Shown: positions 32,610 to 42,551, counted from the stretch's first letter. The stretch: 64,000 nt of DNA from Natrinema salsiterrestre (GCF_029502005.1 NZ_JAMQOT010000001.1:744001-808000); one strand, 5' to 3'. Numbers and translations: made by a program. Notes: generated by a model not told the origin, from the sequence alone.

Positions 32610-33842
32610 TCAACCGTACCGAAACCGCAAGACACCGCCGGCGACAGCGACTACCAGTCCGCCCGAGGCGAGAATCCCCAGACCGGGCGCGTACGAACCC
32701 GTGAGATCGTACAAGGTCCCGACGAGGACCGGACCGAGGAAGCCCCCGATCTCGCCGACGGCGAAGATGAAACCCACGGCTGTGCCGGTCAGTCGCGCGC
32801 CGATACCCTCGAGTTCGGGCGGGATCGCTCGTATGAGCGGCGAGAGCCCGCCGAAGCCGAACCCGGTGACGACGACGCTCCCGAGCAACAGGAGGCCGAT
32901 ATCGGTCGCGATCACGCCCGAGATACCGAACCCGGCGACCAGCCCGCAGACCGACAGCGCGGTCCGGCGAGCGCCGAACCGATCGGCTGCCGCGGGGACC
33001 GTCAACACCCCGACGACGTTGGCGGCGACGAGCAGGCTCGTCGTCCGTCCCGCCCGGTCCGGGGAATAGCCCCGGGCCTCGAGCAGCGTCGGGAGCCACC
33101 CCTGCATGCCGTGGGCGATCAGCAGGTACATCGTGCCGACGACGACCACGAGCTGCAGTTCGCGGTGTGTCAACACGAGCGTGAGATCCCGGCGGATCGC
33201 AGCGAGCGAGAGCGACGAGTCCGCCGCATCGGCGTCGTTGGCCGCGCGATTGCGCGCGTCGATTCCCAATCGCCACGCGACGACGAACCACAGGAGGCCG
33301 TAGCCGATCGCGACGATCCCGCTCCAGAGGAAGAGGCCCCGCCAGCCGCCCAGGAGCGGTCCCAGAATCGGCCGGCCGACTGCGAAGACGCTCGCCGTGC
33401 CGGCCGACGCTCCGACGAGGTAGATCGAGGACGGGAGGCCGGTCTCCTCGGGCGGAAACAGCACCGAGACGAGTTTCGGTAATCCGAACGTGATCGCGGT
33501 CGCACCGACGCCGATCAGCAGCGTCGCCGCGAGCAGCGACGGAAAGCCGACCGCGAAGCTGCGACCGACCTGCGCGATACCGTAGATCAACACGCCGGCC
33601 GCGAGGCTCCGGCCCGGTCCGACGCGGTCGACGACCAGTCCCGTAAACAGCGCGATCGGGATGTAGGTCAGCGGCACCGCCCCGGCGACCACGCCGGCCT
33701 GCGTGCCCGAGAGCCCGAGTTCGTCGATAATCGTCGAGAGATACGCCGGCAGCGAGAACCAGATGAACATCAGGCAGGTGTAGCCGATCGTCCCCACCAC
33801 GACGGCGCTGTACGCGCGGCGGCGACTCATCCGATCAGTCAT
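32610..33842 (-). CDS. MFS transporter
   Basis: 410 residues from MTDRMSRRRAY, with a second ATG four codons on. Twelve hydrophobic segments fit the major facilitator fold. Loop motifs FTGLVVDRVGPGRSL (between helices 2 and 3) and PAAADRFGARRTAL (second half) are the standard conserved turns. It resembles nitrate/cyanate-type or generic anion MFS members; the substrate cannot be told. It is divergent from the PPOX-class gene. Confidence 0.85.
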   Translation of the reverse strand: MTDRMSRRRAYSAVVVGTIGYTCLMFIWFSLPAYLSTIIDELGLSGTQAGVVAGAVPLTYIPIALFTGLVVDRVGPGRSLAAGVLIYGIAQVGRSFAVGFPSLLAATLLIGVGATAITFGLPKLVSVLFPPEETGLPSSIYLVGASAGTASVFAVGRPILGPLLGGWRGLFLWSGIVAIGYGLLWFVVAWRLGIDARNRAANDADAADSSLSLAAIRRDLTLVLTHRELQLVVVVGTMYLLIAHGMQGWLPTLLEARGYSPDRAGRTTSLLVAANVVGVLTVPAAADRFGARRTALSVCGLVAGFGISGVIATDIGLLLLGSVVVTGFGFGGLSPLIRAIPPELEGIGARLTGTAVGFIFAVGEIGGFLGPVLVGTLYDLTGSYAPGLGILASGGLVVAVAGGVLRFRYG

Positions 33843-33950
33843 CCGAACGTGGATGGGTGACGCTGGCCCGAGTAGTTTGTCGTACCGGAACGACTCCACC
33901 ACAGCGACGTTAGGGCTACCCCTTTCCCCCGCGCCGCCGTATATCAGCCC

Positions 33951-34484
33951 GTGACGCCCGAAGAGCACGTCTTCCTCGAGCGAGCCCGCGTCGCTTCCCT
34001 GGCGACCGTCGACGACGCGGGGCGACCGCACGCGGTCCCGATCTGTTTCGCGTTCCTCGAGCGAAGCGCTTCGCCAGAGTCGGCAGCCGCGAACGGGTCG
34101 GTCCACGAGAACAGCGGTGACGGCGACCACACCCGGCTCGTATCGGCGATCGACGAGAAACCGAAGTCGACTCGAGAACTCCAGCGCGTGCGGAACATTC
34201 GGTCGAATCCGACGGTAACGCTGCTCGTCGATCGCTACCGCGAGGACTGGTCGCGCCTCGCGTGGGTACAGGTCCGCGGTCGCGCCCGAATCCTCGAGCC
34301 CGATATCGCTGCCAACCACCCCGACGCATCGGTCCGCTTCGACGCCGTCCGCGCTCTCGAGTCGAAGTACGACCAGTACGCCGATCACGATCTCGAGTCG
34401 CGCCCGCTTCTCTCGATCCGCGTCGGCCGAACCGTCTCCTGGGGTGCGCTCGGGGACGAGGCGGCGACTGCAAACGAAGGGTGA
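33951..34484 (+). CDS. PPOX-class F420/FMN-dependent oxidoreductase (TIGR03668-like)
   Basis: 177 residues from a GTG. The split-barrel pattern is clear: RARVASLATVDDAGRPHAVP (12-31), KPKSTRELQRVRNIRSNPTV for the flavin-phosphate loop and SRLAWVQVRGRARIL. An Asn/Gly-rich stretch (about 40-62) is an insert compared with the core fold. It should bind F420 or FMN and reduce a small substrate. It is convergent with the P-type ATPase gene, 10 bp apart. Confidence 0.8.
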   Translation: MTPEEHVFLERARVASLATVDDAGRPHAVPICFAFLERSASPESAAANGSVHENSGDGDHTRLVSAIDEKPKSTRELQRVRNIRSNPTVTLLVDRYREDWSRLAWVQVRGRARILEPDIAANHPDASVRFDAVRALESKYDQYADHDLESRPLLSIRVGRTVSWGALGDEAATANEG

Positions 34485-34494
34485 GAACGACCGC

Positions 34495-37068
34495 TCAGTC
34501 GACGAGCGACCGTTCCGCGTTGCCGACGATGAGGAGCGCCCCCGCCACGACGGCGACCGTCGTTACCAGCGGGTTGACGATACCGAGTGCGGCGGCCGGG
34601 ATGGCGATCGCGTTGTAGACGAACGCGAGACCGATATTCTGCCTGATCCGACCGCGTGCAGCCCTCGCCAGCGCGAACGCCTTCTCGACCGCCGCGAGGT
34701 CGTCGTCGACGATCGCGATGTCGGCCGCGTCGGCGGCCAGCGCGGTACCGCTGCCCAGCGAGATGCCCAGATCGGCCGCGGCGAGCGCGGGCGCGTCGTT
34801 CGTTCCGTCGCCGACCATCGCCACGCGACCGTCGGTCTTCATCCGTTCCACCGCCGCCGTCTTCCCGTCCGGCGAGACCCCTGCGAAGACGTGATCGACG
34901 CCCGGATGCCGAGCGAAGGCGTCGGCCGCCGTCCCGTCGTCGCCCGTCAGGACGACGACGTCGATTCCGTCGTCGGACAGCGCGGAGACCGTCTCGTCCC
35001 ACTCCGCTCGCGGTTCGTCCCCGACGATCACGATCCCCTCCGCGGCCCCGTCTCGACCGACGACGACCGGGAGCCGACCGGCCTCGCGCGCCCGATCGAT
35101 CCGCGACTCGAGGCCGTCTTCGAGCGCCCAGTCCCGCTCCCGGAAGAGGTCGGGGTGACCGACCAGTATCGACCGGCCGTCGACGGTGCCCTCGACGCCG
35201 GTCGCGTGGGCCTGGAAGTCTCGAACCGTCAGTCCATCGGCCGCGGCCGAGCCGCCGTCCGCTCGAGCCGGCCGACCGTCTTCGTCCGTGCTACCGTCGA
35301 ACGCCGCCGTGATCGCCGCCGCAGCGGGGTGGGCGGCCCGCCGCTCGAGGGCGGCCGCCGCCGCCAGGAGGTCGTCGGGCGCGTCGGCCTCGCGGACAGT
35401 CATCTCGCCGGTCGTGAGCGTCCCGGTCTTGTCGAAGACGACGACGTCGACCGCGCGGAGCCGCTCGAAGACCGTCTCGTCGAAGACGACGATCCCGCGC
35501 TCCAGGGCTTCCTGCAGGCTCGCGGCGACGGAGTACGGCGTCGCGAAGCCCAGCGCCCACGGGCTCGCGACCATGATCGTCACGAGGGCGGCCAGGACGG
35601 TCGTCGTCGCGCTCGCGCCGGTCAGGAGAGAGCCCGCGCCGACCGCGACTGTAGCGGCGAGGACGACCGGCAGGAGGGTCGCGGCGAACTCGTCGGCGCG
35701 CCGCGTGACGCCGTGGTCCGCGCTCTGGACGTTCCAGACGACCCGCGTGAGTCGCTCGATACTGCTCGTCGTCCGTTCGCCGACGTCGACGATCGCCGCG
35801 TCGGTCGTCACGACCGACCCGCCGACCAGCTCGTCGCCCTCGCGTTTCGTCACCGGAAGCGACTCGCCCGTTACCACGGCCTCGTCGACGGCGCACTCGC
35901 CCTCCGCCAGCCGGCCGTCGACGGGGATTCGCTCTCCCTCGCGGACGAGGAGCCGATCGTCCGACTCGAGGTCGCTCACGGGGATCTCCGTCGTCGATCC
36001 GTCGGCGGCGTACAGCCGAGCCGTATCGACCTGCGAGACGGTGAGGTCGGTCAACCGGTCCGTCGCCCGGCGTTTGACCGTCGCCTCGTAGTAGATCGCC
36101 CCCATCACGAGCGAGGCCACGAGGATCGTCAGATCGAAGTAGAGATCGCTGCGTCCGAGTCCCGAGACGAGGACGCTGTAGGCGTACGCGCTGACGATGG
36201 TTAGCGCCGCGAGCAGGTCCGTCGTGGGTCGTCGCAGCTTCAGGCTGACGTACGCGCCCCGCAGGAGCGGACCCCCGGTCAGATAGAGGATCGCCCCCGT
36301 TCCGACGAGAAAGAGCGGCAGATACAGCGGCCCGCTGAAGCCGGTAAAAGCGCCCTCGAAGTGCGAAATCGCGCCCCAGTCGGTAAACGAGGTCAGGAAC
36401 ATCGGGTAGAGGACGGCCACGAACGGCAACAGGAGGAAGGTCCCGAAGACGACGCCGACGACGTAGCGCATCTCGAGCATGTCCTCCGACCGCCGTTTCC
36501 GGAGCCCGGTCATCTCCCGCGAGCGCCGGGTGCCGCCCGTTTCCTCGTCGGCGGTCGCCTCCTCTCGCAAGTACGCCGTGTAGCCGACCGTACTCAGCGC
36601 GTCCTCGAGCTCGGCCGTCGAGAGCCGGTCGGGATCGTGATCCACCCGGACCGTCTCCGTGACGTAACTCGCCTCGGCGTCGGTCACGCCGTCGCGGCCC
36701 CGAGCGACGGACTCGAGGAACGTCTCGTCGATCGCCGACTGCATCCCGTCGATCCGGAAGAACGTCCGGGCGGTCCCGTTTCGTCGCTCCTCGCCGTCCG
36801 TCGCAGCGGTCGCCTGCGGGTCGGTCGGTCGGTCCCCGGGACGGGAGTCGTCCGCGACGGTGACTCCGTCGGTTCCGTCGTCGGGCCCGCTGTCGGCGTT
36901 CGTTCCGAACTCGGCGGCCACGTCTCGACAACCGGTCGAACAGAAGCCGGCCGACGGTGATTCGCCGTCGGTCTCCCGGAGCGGCGTCCCACACAGCCGA
37001 CAGCGGTCGTCCCGATCGCTCCCCGCGTGTCGATCGCTCACAGTGATAGCTGTGGGTTCGACGGCCAT
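34495..37068 (-). CDS. P-type metal ATPase lacking the usual CPx motif
   Basis: 857 residues from MAVEPTAITV. The N-terminus has a zinc-ribbon-like C4 region (CRLC and FCSTGC, about 19-47). About 110-180 is an HMA-like domain in which the metal-binding CxxC is lost (GMQSAID). Catalytic parts are intact: TGESLPVTK, FDKTGTLTTGE with the phosphorylated Asp (about 546), the HP locus and GDGTNDAPAL. In membrane helix 6 the CPC/CPH/SPC motif is SPW (about 504). Eight membrane helices. It is probably a transporter of an unusual ion or one with altered metal selectivity. Confidence 0.85.
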   Translation of the reverse strand: MAVEPTAITVSDRHAGSDRDDRCRLCGTPLRETDGESPSAGFCSTGCRDVAAEFGTNADSGPDDGTDGVTVADDSRPGDRPTDPQATAATDGEERRNGTARTFFRIDGMQSAIDETFLESVARGRDGVTDAEASYVTETVRVDHDPDRLSTAELEDALSTVGYTAYLREEATADEETGGTRRSREMTGLRKRRSEDMLEMRYVVGVVFGTFLLLPFVAVLYPMFLTSFTDWGAISHFEGAFTGFSGPLYLPLFLVGTGAILYLTGGPLLRGAYVSLKLRRPTTDLLAALTIVSAYAYSVLVSGLGRSDLYFDLTILVASLVMGAIYYEATVKRRATDRLTDLTVSQVDTARLYAADGSTTEIPVSDLESDDRLLVREGERIPVDGRLAEGECAVDEAVVTGESLPVTKREGDELVGGSVVTTDAAIVDVGERTTSSIERLTRVVWNVQSADHGVTRRADEFAATLLPVVLAATVAVGAGSLLTGASATTTVLAALVTIMVASPWALGFATPYSVAASLQEALERGIVVFDETVFERLRAVDVVVFDKTGTLTTGEMTVREADAPDDLLAAAAALERRAAHPAAAAITAAFDGSTDEDGRPARADGGSAAADGLTVRDFQAHATGVEGTVDGRSILVGHPDLFRERDWALEDGLESRIDRAREAGRLPVVVGRDGAAEGIVIVGDEPRAEWDETVSALSDDGIDVVVLTGDDGTAADAFARHPGVDHVFAGVSPDGKTAAVERMKTDGRVAMVGDGTNDAPALAAADLGISLGSGTALAADAADIAIVDDDLAAVEKAFALARAARGRIRQNIGLAFVYNAIAIPAAALGIVNPLVTTVAVVAGALLIVGNAERSLVD

Positions 37069-37161
37069 AACAGTGACCGATCGGACTGCTCGCCGAACTG
37101 CGAGCCGCCGGGATCGTCTGGCCGCCACCCCGCGTCCGCTCGAGCCGCGAGACGGGTCGCG

Positions 37162-38493
37162 TCACGAGCGTTCGACGACGGTCCCGTCCTCGCCGACCGC
37201 AACCGCCCGATTTCCGTCCGGATCGACCGAGACGGCGATGAGCGATTCCGGCGCGCGCGTCTCGACGTCGTCCCAGTCGCCCGCGGCGGTTCGCTCGTAG
37301 ATTACGCCGTCCGCGTCGCAGGCGATCGTCTCCCCCTCCCGTCGAGCGAGGCCGCAGATCGCCCCTTCGCCGACCCGTTCGGGCGTCCACGTCGACCCAC
37401 CGTAGCGATGCACGACGCCGTCGTCAGCGCTCACCAGACAGTCGCCCCGTCCCAGCGTCGCGAGGGTCTCGAGCGTGCCACCGGCATCCTCGAGGCCGAC
37501 GCGATCGAACGACGTCCCGCCGTCGGTCGTCTCGAAGACCCCGTCGTTCGTGTCACAGCAGTAGCCGACCGACGCGTCGGCGAGGGCGACGCCGCTCAGG
37601 CTCGAGCCGCTCCCCGGCGTGACCGGGTCGTCCCACGAGATCGCGCCGTCGCGGTAGCGGCCCCGGAGGACTGCGCCGGAGCCGTTGATCAGCAACACCG
37701 TCTCGTCGTCGTTCGCCCCGCCGACGGCGACCCCCAGCCAGTTGTCGGTGATGTCGGCGGGGGCGGTATAGTCAGTGTGGAGTCCCGTGTCGGCCTCGAG
37801 CCGACCCACCGCACCGCTGTCGCCCGCGATCCAGATCGCCTCGCCCTCGGCGGTCGCGTCGACCCCGTGAAGCTCCTCACCCTCGGCGGCCGGCCCATCC
37901 TCGAGGGTGATCGCCCACGCTTCGGTTCCGTTGCCGCCGCCCGTGGCCTCGCCAGTGAGAACCAGTCCGTCCTCACCCACCGCGTGGACCGCTCCGGCTT
38001 CGGTCACGCAGACGTCCCGGAGCGTCGCTTCGGTCGGGACGTCGACGAGCTGCCAGCCGACGGGTCGGTCTTCCTCGGGTTCTTGCTCGATCAGACCTGC
38101 ATCGTCGAGGTCGGGCGAGACGTCCGTTCGCTCTCCGTCGGGTATCGTATCGCTACCGGCCGGCGTGTCATCGGTCTCGGAGAGATTCCCGGTGGGAGTG
38201 CCCTCGAGCGACCCGGCGTTCGTCTCCGGCGGTCGATCGTCCGTCGTCGCGTCGCGGCTTCGGTCGGGCGCGGACTCGCCGTCGGTTCGGTCCGGTGGGG
38301 TTCCCCAGACGTACAGCACGATCGGCGGCACGACGTACGAGGCGAGCGCGAGGACGATGAACCAGCGGTGGAAGATGGTGAGCGTCCCGAACGCGGTCAG
38401 TCCTGCTGCTGCGACCGCGTGAACCCACGTCTGGGTATAGCGCCGAAAGAACGAGAGGAAGCCGTCGCCGGAACGCGCGTCCTGAGTAGCCAT
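37162..38493 (-). CDS. Membrane-anchored beta-propeller protein, YCF48-like
   Basis: 443 residues from MATQDARSG. Two hydrophobic helices near 25-70, then an acidic linker (70-150), then repeated blades of about 45 residues (LRDVCVTEAGAVHAVGEDGL, LSGVALADASVGYCCDTNDG, LIAVSVDPDGNRAVAVGEDG). The repeats are of the BNR/YCF48 type, known in photosystem II assembly factors and other binding propellers. It probably holds a protein or ligand at the membrane. The function in haloarchaea is unknown. Confidence 0.65.
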   Translation of the reverse strand: MATQDARSGDGFLSFFRRYTQTWVHAVAAAGLTAFGTLTIFHRWFIVLALASYVVPPIVLYVWGTPPDRTDGESAPDRSRDATTDDRPPETNAGSLEGTPTGNLSETDDTPAGSDTIPDGERTDVSPDLDDAGLIEQEPEEDRPVGWQLVDVPTEATLRDVCVTEAGAVHAVGEDGLVLTGEATGGGNGTEAWAITLEDGPAAEGEELHGVDATAEGEAIWIAGDSGAVGRLEADTGLHTDYTAPADITDNWLGVAVGGANDDETVLLINGSGAVLRGRYRDGAISWDDPVTPGSGSSLSGVALADASVGYCCDTNDGVFETTDGGTSFDRVGLEDAGGTLETLATLGRGDCLVSADDGVVHRYGGSTWTPERVGEGAICGLARREGETIACDADGVIYERTAAGDWDDVETRAPESLIAVSVDPDGNRAVAVGEDGTVVERS

Positions 38494-38582
38494 TGGTCGA
38501 ACCCCCGCACCTGCTCGAGTCATCCTATCGGACTGGCGAGCAAAAACGTGCTGCAGGCACGGCCCCGACGGCGACACTCCGA

Positions 38583-38918
38583 CTACCACCCTCGAGGAAC
38601 GGTCTCGAGCGAGACGCTGAGCACGCCGTTGTTGTAGACCGCCTCGCAGTCGTCACCGACCACGAGCCCGGCGGGAAGCGGCGTGAGGGTCCGCTCGGCG
38701 GTCCCGTCGTCGCGGTCGACCGCGATCCGGAGGCGGCGCGAGCCGACTTCGACCGTCACGTCCTCGAGGGGAGCGGGGTCGACGTCGACGGCGACGCGCA
38801 GCCTGTCGGCCGGCCCGTCGTACTCGATCTGGAGCGGGAACGGAAACGACGCCGCGTCGGAGGAGTCACTCGAGGACACGGGAGCCCGTTCCGACCGCCG
38901 TCGGAAACCTCCCCGCAT
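38583..38918 (-). CDS. Hsp20/alpha-crystallin-like small protein
   Basis: 111 residues from MRGGFRRRSERAP. About 35-108 is a beta-sandwich with the pattern LRVAVDVDPAPLEDVTVEVG, RRLRIAV and the closing NNGVLSVSLETV, which resembles the alpha-crystallin fold (GVL in place of the usual GVLxI/V motif). It belongs to a haloarchaeal group of short Hsp20-like proteins. It could be a chaperone or a protein-protein adaptor. It is divergent from the membrane protein at 39049. Confidence 0.55.
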   Translation of the reverse strand: MRGGFRRRSERAPVSSSDSSDAASFPFPLQIEYDGPADRLRVAVDVDPAPLEDVTVEVGSRRLRIAVDRDDGTAERTLTPLPAGLVVGDDCEAVYNNGVLSVSLETVPRGW

Positions 38919-39048
38919 GGATACGTGTACGTTTGATATGCTCGACCAAATCGTCGGACGGTACGATCGATCAGACGATCCGAATCGATCAACTGACCAA
39001 ACCCGTCGAAACAACAGTAATATATGATGTTAGCATTGATTCAATCCT

Positions 39049-39789
39049 ATGAGCTCTAAACTCAATATTTGGAGTGCGATCAGTTACGGGTTCGACCGAC
39101 TAACAACGCGTGGCGGGGCCGTGCTCCTCACCACGTACGTCCTCTTCCAATTCGCCGCACAGGTGGGTTTCCAGTCGTTCTTCATCGGACTACTCCCGGA
39201 CTCAGCCGCCAATGAACAAGTGTTGCGGAGTTTGCCGTTCGCTCTCGACCTTCCGATTTCGATCAGCGGCGGGCTGCTCGTGCTGTTAGTTGTCGTCGGC
39301 TCCGTGCTCAGTGTCGTGGCGATGCGAGCGATCTACGCGGACATCGATAGCATTCCGACGGCCGACCACACCCGGCGGCTCGTCCGAACCGTCGGTGTAA
39401 CGCTCATCGTCGGGATCATCACCGTCTTGGCGGTCTGGATCGGATCGATATTCTTCTTGGTCCCCGGCATATTTCTCGCTGTGAGTCTGATTTTCGCCAA
39501 CGCCGTGGTGATCATCGAAGACGCCGGCGTCATCGAGTCACTCAAGCGGAGTTGGGAGCTCACGTCCGGAAATCGCTTTCACCTCTTCGGTCTCGGTGTC
39601 ATCGTATTTGGCGTGTTTGTCGTCGGGTATCTCATTACCACTCTCACCAGTATGTTCGCCCCTACGGTCGGCGGTGTGCTATCGGCGATCATGTTCGGAT
39701 CGCTGACGATGGTTCAGATCGCCGTGTTGGTCGGCGCGTATCGGCAACTCGCCGACGGTGGCGAACAGGCTAGCTCGTCCAGCTGGTAA
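39049..39789 (+). CDS. Polytopic membrane protein, DUF7847/GPDPase-membrane-domain type
   Basis: 246 residues, about six hydrophobic helices with short loops. The segment FLVPGIFLAVSLIFANAVVI and then ESLKRSWELTSGNRF is the signature of the glycerophosphodiesterase-membrane-domain-like family (a repeat with SLKRSW.LT.G). No catalytic domain is attached. It may organise lipids or partner proteins. Its own promoter (AATATATGATG near 39020) lies in the divergent gap. Confidence 0.65.
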   Translation: MSSKLNIWSAISYGFDRLTTRGGAVLLTTYVLFQFAAQVGFQSFFIGLLPDSAANEQVLRSLPFALDLPISISGGLLVLLVVVGSVLSVVAMRAIYADIDSIPTADHTRRLVRTVGVTLIVGIITVLAVWIGSIFFLVPGIFLAVSLIFANAVVIIEDAGVIESLKRSWELTSGNRFHLFGLGVIVFGVFVVGYLITTLTSMFAPTVGGVLSAIMFGSLTMVQIAVLVGAYRQLADGGEQASSSSW

Positions 39790-39864
39790 CCGCTGCCAAC
39801 TCGACTCGACCGCGGTTGGCGCCGCACCGAGTCGACAGTTCTCGAGCGCAATCCCGTCGAACGC

Positions 39865-41454
39865 TCAGAGATACCCCAAATCCGCCAGCCGCTCTTTCGT
39901 CCCCTCGCGCATTTCGAGTTCGTCCGACGCGTCGGCCTCGGCGAGCGGCTCGAATCGGTCCTCGAGTCGCCGCCGCAGCGTTCGAACTCGCGCCGGCTCC
40001 GCGTCGCTGATGTCGGTCCGTTCGAACGGATCGGTCCGAACGCGGTGCAACCGCTCGAACCCGTCGTCGCCGCGGACGTACTTGTAGTCGGCCGTGCGAA
40101 CCGCTCGGAGCCGGCGGTCGAACGCCCGGACGCGATCGGGGATCTCACCGAAGCGAGCCTCGAGCCGGTCGATCGAGGGCTGAGGAGCGACGTATTCGGC
40201 GAAGACCGCATCTCGGGACGCCGCAGTGGAGTCGGGATGGAGCGAGCGGCTCGATGACTGTTCTGAGAGTTCGGAGTCGTCGACGCCGGCCGTCTCGAGC
40301 AGCGTCGCGGGGAGATCGAGCAACTGGACAAGGTCGCGGCGTCGTCCCCCGTCGGTGAACGGGCCGCCGTGACAGACCAGCGGGACGTTGAGCAGCGTGT
40401 CGTAGAGGTTGTACTGGTGGCCGAAGAAGCCGTGCTCGCCGATGTGTTCGCCGTGGTCGCCGCAGACGACGAAGAGGGTGTCCTCCCACTCGTCGGCGGC
40501 CTCGAGCGCGGCGCGGAGCCGGCCGAGCTGGTGGTCGACGTATGCGAGCGCGGCCCGGTAGAGACCCCGGAGCAGCGCGAACTCGTGGTCGGAGATGTCG
40601 TAGTCCTCGCAGTCGTAGGCCCGGGGATCCTGCCTGATGGCGGTCGCCGCCTCGTAGCTAGCACCCTCGGGAAGGTACCGTTCGGCGTACTCCGGCGGCG
40701 GGTCGTACCGGACGTGGGGCTCGATGAAATTACAGAACAGGAAGAACGGGCGGTCGTCGGTTCGACTCGTGAGCCAGTCGGCGATCCAGCCGACCGAACG
40801 GTCGGAGCCGTCGTCGCCGGCCGGCTGCAGGAGTTCGCTGTAGAGGATGTTGGCGGCGTTGACGAACGGGTTGCCGTCGAAGAGTCGGTTCCGGGTCGCT
40901 GCGACCTTTTCCCTGAGGTCCTCGCCGCGGACGACGGCGCCCATGTCCGCGTCCGACTGAATGTACTGCCACCCCTTGCGGAGGTGCTCGAATCCGCGGT
41001 CGAAGCCGAATTCCTCGGTGATCCAGGTGTTGTTCGAGACGCCGACCGTCTGAAACCCCGCGTCGCCGAACGCCTCTGGGAGCGTTCGCAACTCGTCGTC
41101 GAGATACGTGTGGCCGCCGTGCGTGCCGTGCTCGGAGGGGTAAGTGCCCGTGAAAAACGACGCGTGAGAGGGCAGCGTCCAGGGGGCGGTCGCGAACGCG
41201 TTCTCGAACGCAGTTCCGTCCTCGGCGAGCCGCGAGAGCGTCGGCATCGGGTGTGTGTCCGCGGATCCGTCGTTCGAGGCCGTTCGCCCGCCCGGGGCGG
41301 CTCCCGTCCCGGCGCGGGCGGGACCTGACGCGGGGCGATCCGTCGGGAGCGACTGCATCCCGACGCTCTTCGCCCGGGCGGTATCGAGAACCACGAGAAC
41401 GACGTTCCGCACGGTACTATGTGACTCGTCGTCACGTCCGTTAGCGTCCGACAT
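39865..41454 (-). CDS. Sulfatase-family hydrolase with Thr at the nucleophile position
   Basis: 529 residues from MSDANGRDDE. The alkaline-phosphatase superfamily core is present: NVVLVVLDTARAKS (metal Asp), APWTLPSHASFFTGTYPSEHG and GDHGEHIGEHG (metal Asp/His). True sulfatases have C/S-x-P-S/A-R for formylglycine formation; here it is T-L-P-S-H, so no formylglycine can form. It is more likely a phosphodiesterase or phosphotransferase acting on lipid or glycan. No signal peptide is seen. Divergent from the acidic protein gene. Confidence 0.8.
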   Translation of the reverse strand: MSDANGRDDESHSTVRNVVLVVLDTARAKSVGMQSLPTDRPASGPARAGTGAAPGGRTASNDGSADTHPMPTLSRLAEDGTAFENAFATAPWTLPSHASFFTGTYPSEHGTHGGHTYLDDELRTLPEAFGDAGFQTVGVSNNTWITEEFGFDRGFEHLRKGWQYIQSDADMGAVVRGEDLREKVAATRNRLFDGNPFVNAANILYSELLQPAGDDGSDRSVGWIADWLTSRTDDRPFFLFCNFIEPHVRYDPPPEYAERYLPEGASYEAATAIRQDPRAYDCEDYDISDHEFALLRGLYRAALAYVDHQLGRLRAALEAADEWEDTLFVVCGDHGEHIGEHGFFGHQYNLYDTLLNVPLVCHGGPFTDGGRRRDLVQLLDLPATLLETAGVDDSELSEQSSSRSLHPDSTAASRDAVFAEYVAPQPSIDRLEARFGEIPDRVRAFDRRLRAVRTADYKYVRGDDGFERLHRVRTDPFERTDISDAEPARVRTLRRRLEDRFEPLAEADASDELEMREGTKERLADLGYL

Positions 41455-41747
41455 TGGTACCGTACTTCCACGGCAGACAGGGAAGGTCATCGGCCCGGAG
41501 TATGCAGGCCCCTATTCGGATTCACCCGCCGATTTCGCGTCGAAGACGCCCGATTGCGGTACTATCCGATATCGCTCGGCGGACGGCGGAGACGCCGGCG
41601 TCGTACCGGGTCGTCTCCTGCCGGTCGAATCTTCATCCGGCCGCCGATCGTACACGTCGTGAGCGGACGCCGGTGTCCCGGTGGCTCCCGAGCCCGACCG
41701 CTGGCGACTCGAGCACAGGCACCGGCACTGTCGCTCGGAGGGTTTCC

Positions 41748-42551
41748 ATGACTGCAAACCACGAGACCGACGCGCCGACGGAGAGTACACTGGGCGAAGT
41801 CACCGAGATCGAGGACCTCGAATCGATGGATGTACCGACCGGACGGATCGCCACAGTGGCGTCCGATGCGATCGGGAGCGAAACGGTGTCGCTGCTCGGC
41901 GGCGGGCTCCTGCTCGCCGCCGCGATCCGTTCGCTGGCCGCCGACCGATCGCGGGCGATTCCGCTCGCGATCGCGGGCAGCGGGCTGGTCGGGTTCGGCC
42001 TTCACAGGCGTCGCTCGAGCGACGAGTCGTCGCGGGAGAGTCACCCGGACGTCGAAGGCGGAACCGAGGGGAAGGAGATGTCGGATCAGGCCAGTGCCGC
42101 CGCCGAGCGGGTCGATTCCGGCCGAGAGTCCGAGATCGGAGCCGACGGCGAGATTTCCGACGAACGGGGGATCGACGCCGCGTCGGAGGCGGATTCGGAA
42201 CCGAACTTTACCGACGAGCCGGACGAAGACCCGACCCAGTCGGGACCGACACTAGACGAGTCGGAAGAGACGGATCCACGGCGCGAGACCGACGCCGAGG
42301 GGACCGAGATCGACGTCTCGGATTCGGCGATGGCCGACGAAACCAGCGAGGCGACGGGGCCGACGCCCGAACAGGCCCAGCCGACCCAGACTGCGGATAC
42401 GGAGCCGGAAGAGAGTCCCGCGCAGGACGCCTCGGAGATGAAAGTCGAGCCGCCCGACGAGGGTGAGTCCGATTCCAAATCGGACGGCGGAGACACCGCG
42501 GGGGAGGAAGACGCCACGGGGAACGACGAGTCCGACGAGAGTGACCGCTGA
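41748..42551 (+). CDS. Acidic low-complexity protein with membrane segment
   Basis: 267 residues from MTANHETDAP. A hydrophobic region (about 48-85, LLGGGLLLAAAIRSLAADRS and following) is one or two helices. The remainder from about 95 is almost wholly Asp, Glu, Ser and Thr with no predicted fold. It may be a membrane-tethered disordered protein. I do not recognise a family. Its start is set by an ATG following GGAGGG (about 41736). Confidence 0.55.
   Translation: MTANHETDAPTESTLGEVTEIEDLESMDVPTGRIATVASDAIGSETVSLLGGGLLLAAAIRSLAADRSRAIPLAIAGSGLVGFGLHRRRSSDESSRESHPDVEGGTEGKEMSDQASAAAERVDSGRESEIGADGEISDERGIDAASEADSEPNFTDEPDEDPTQSGPTLDESEETDPRRETDAEGTEIDVSDSAMADETSEATGPTPEQAQPTQTADTEPEESPAQDASEMKVEPPDEGESDSKSDGGDTAGEEDATGNDESDESDR

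Noticed and set aside
35291-37390. 699-codon Arg-rich ORF on the - strand
   Set aside because: It overlaps the P-type ATPase in another frame and has extreme Arg/Gly content, typical of an out-of-frame reading of haloarchaeal DNA.
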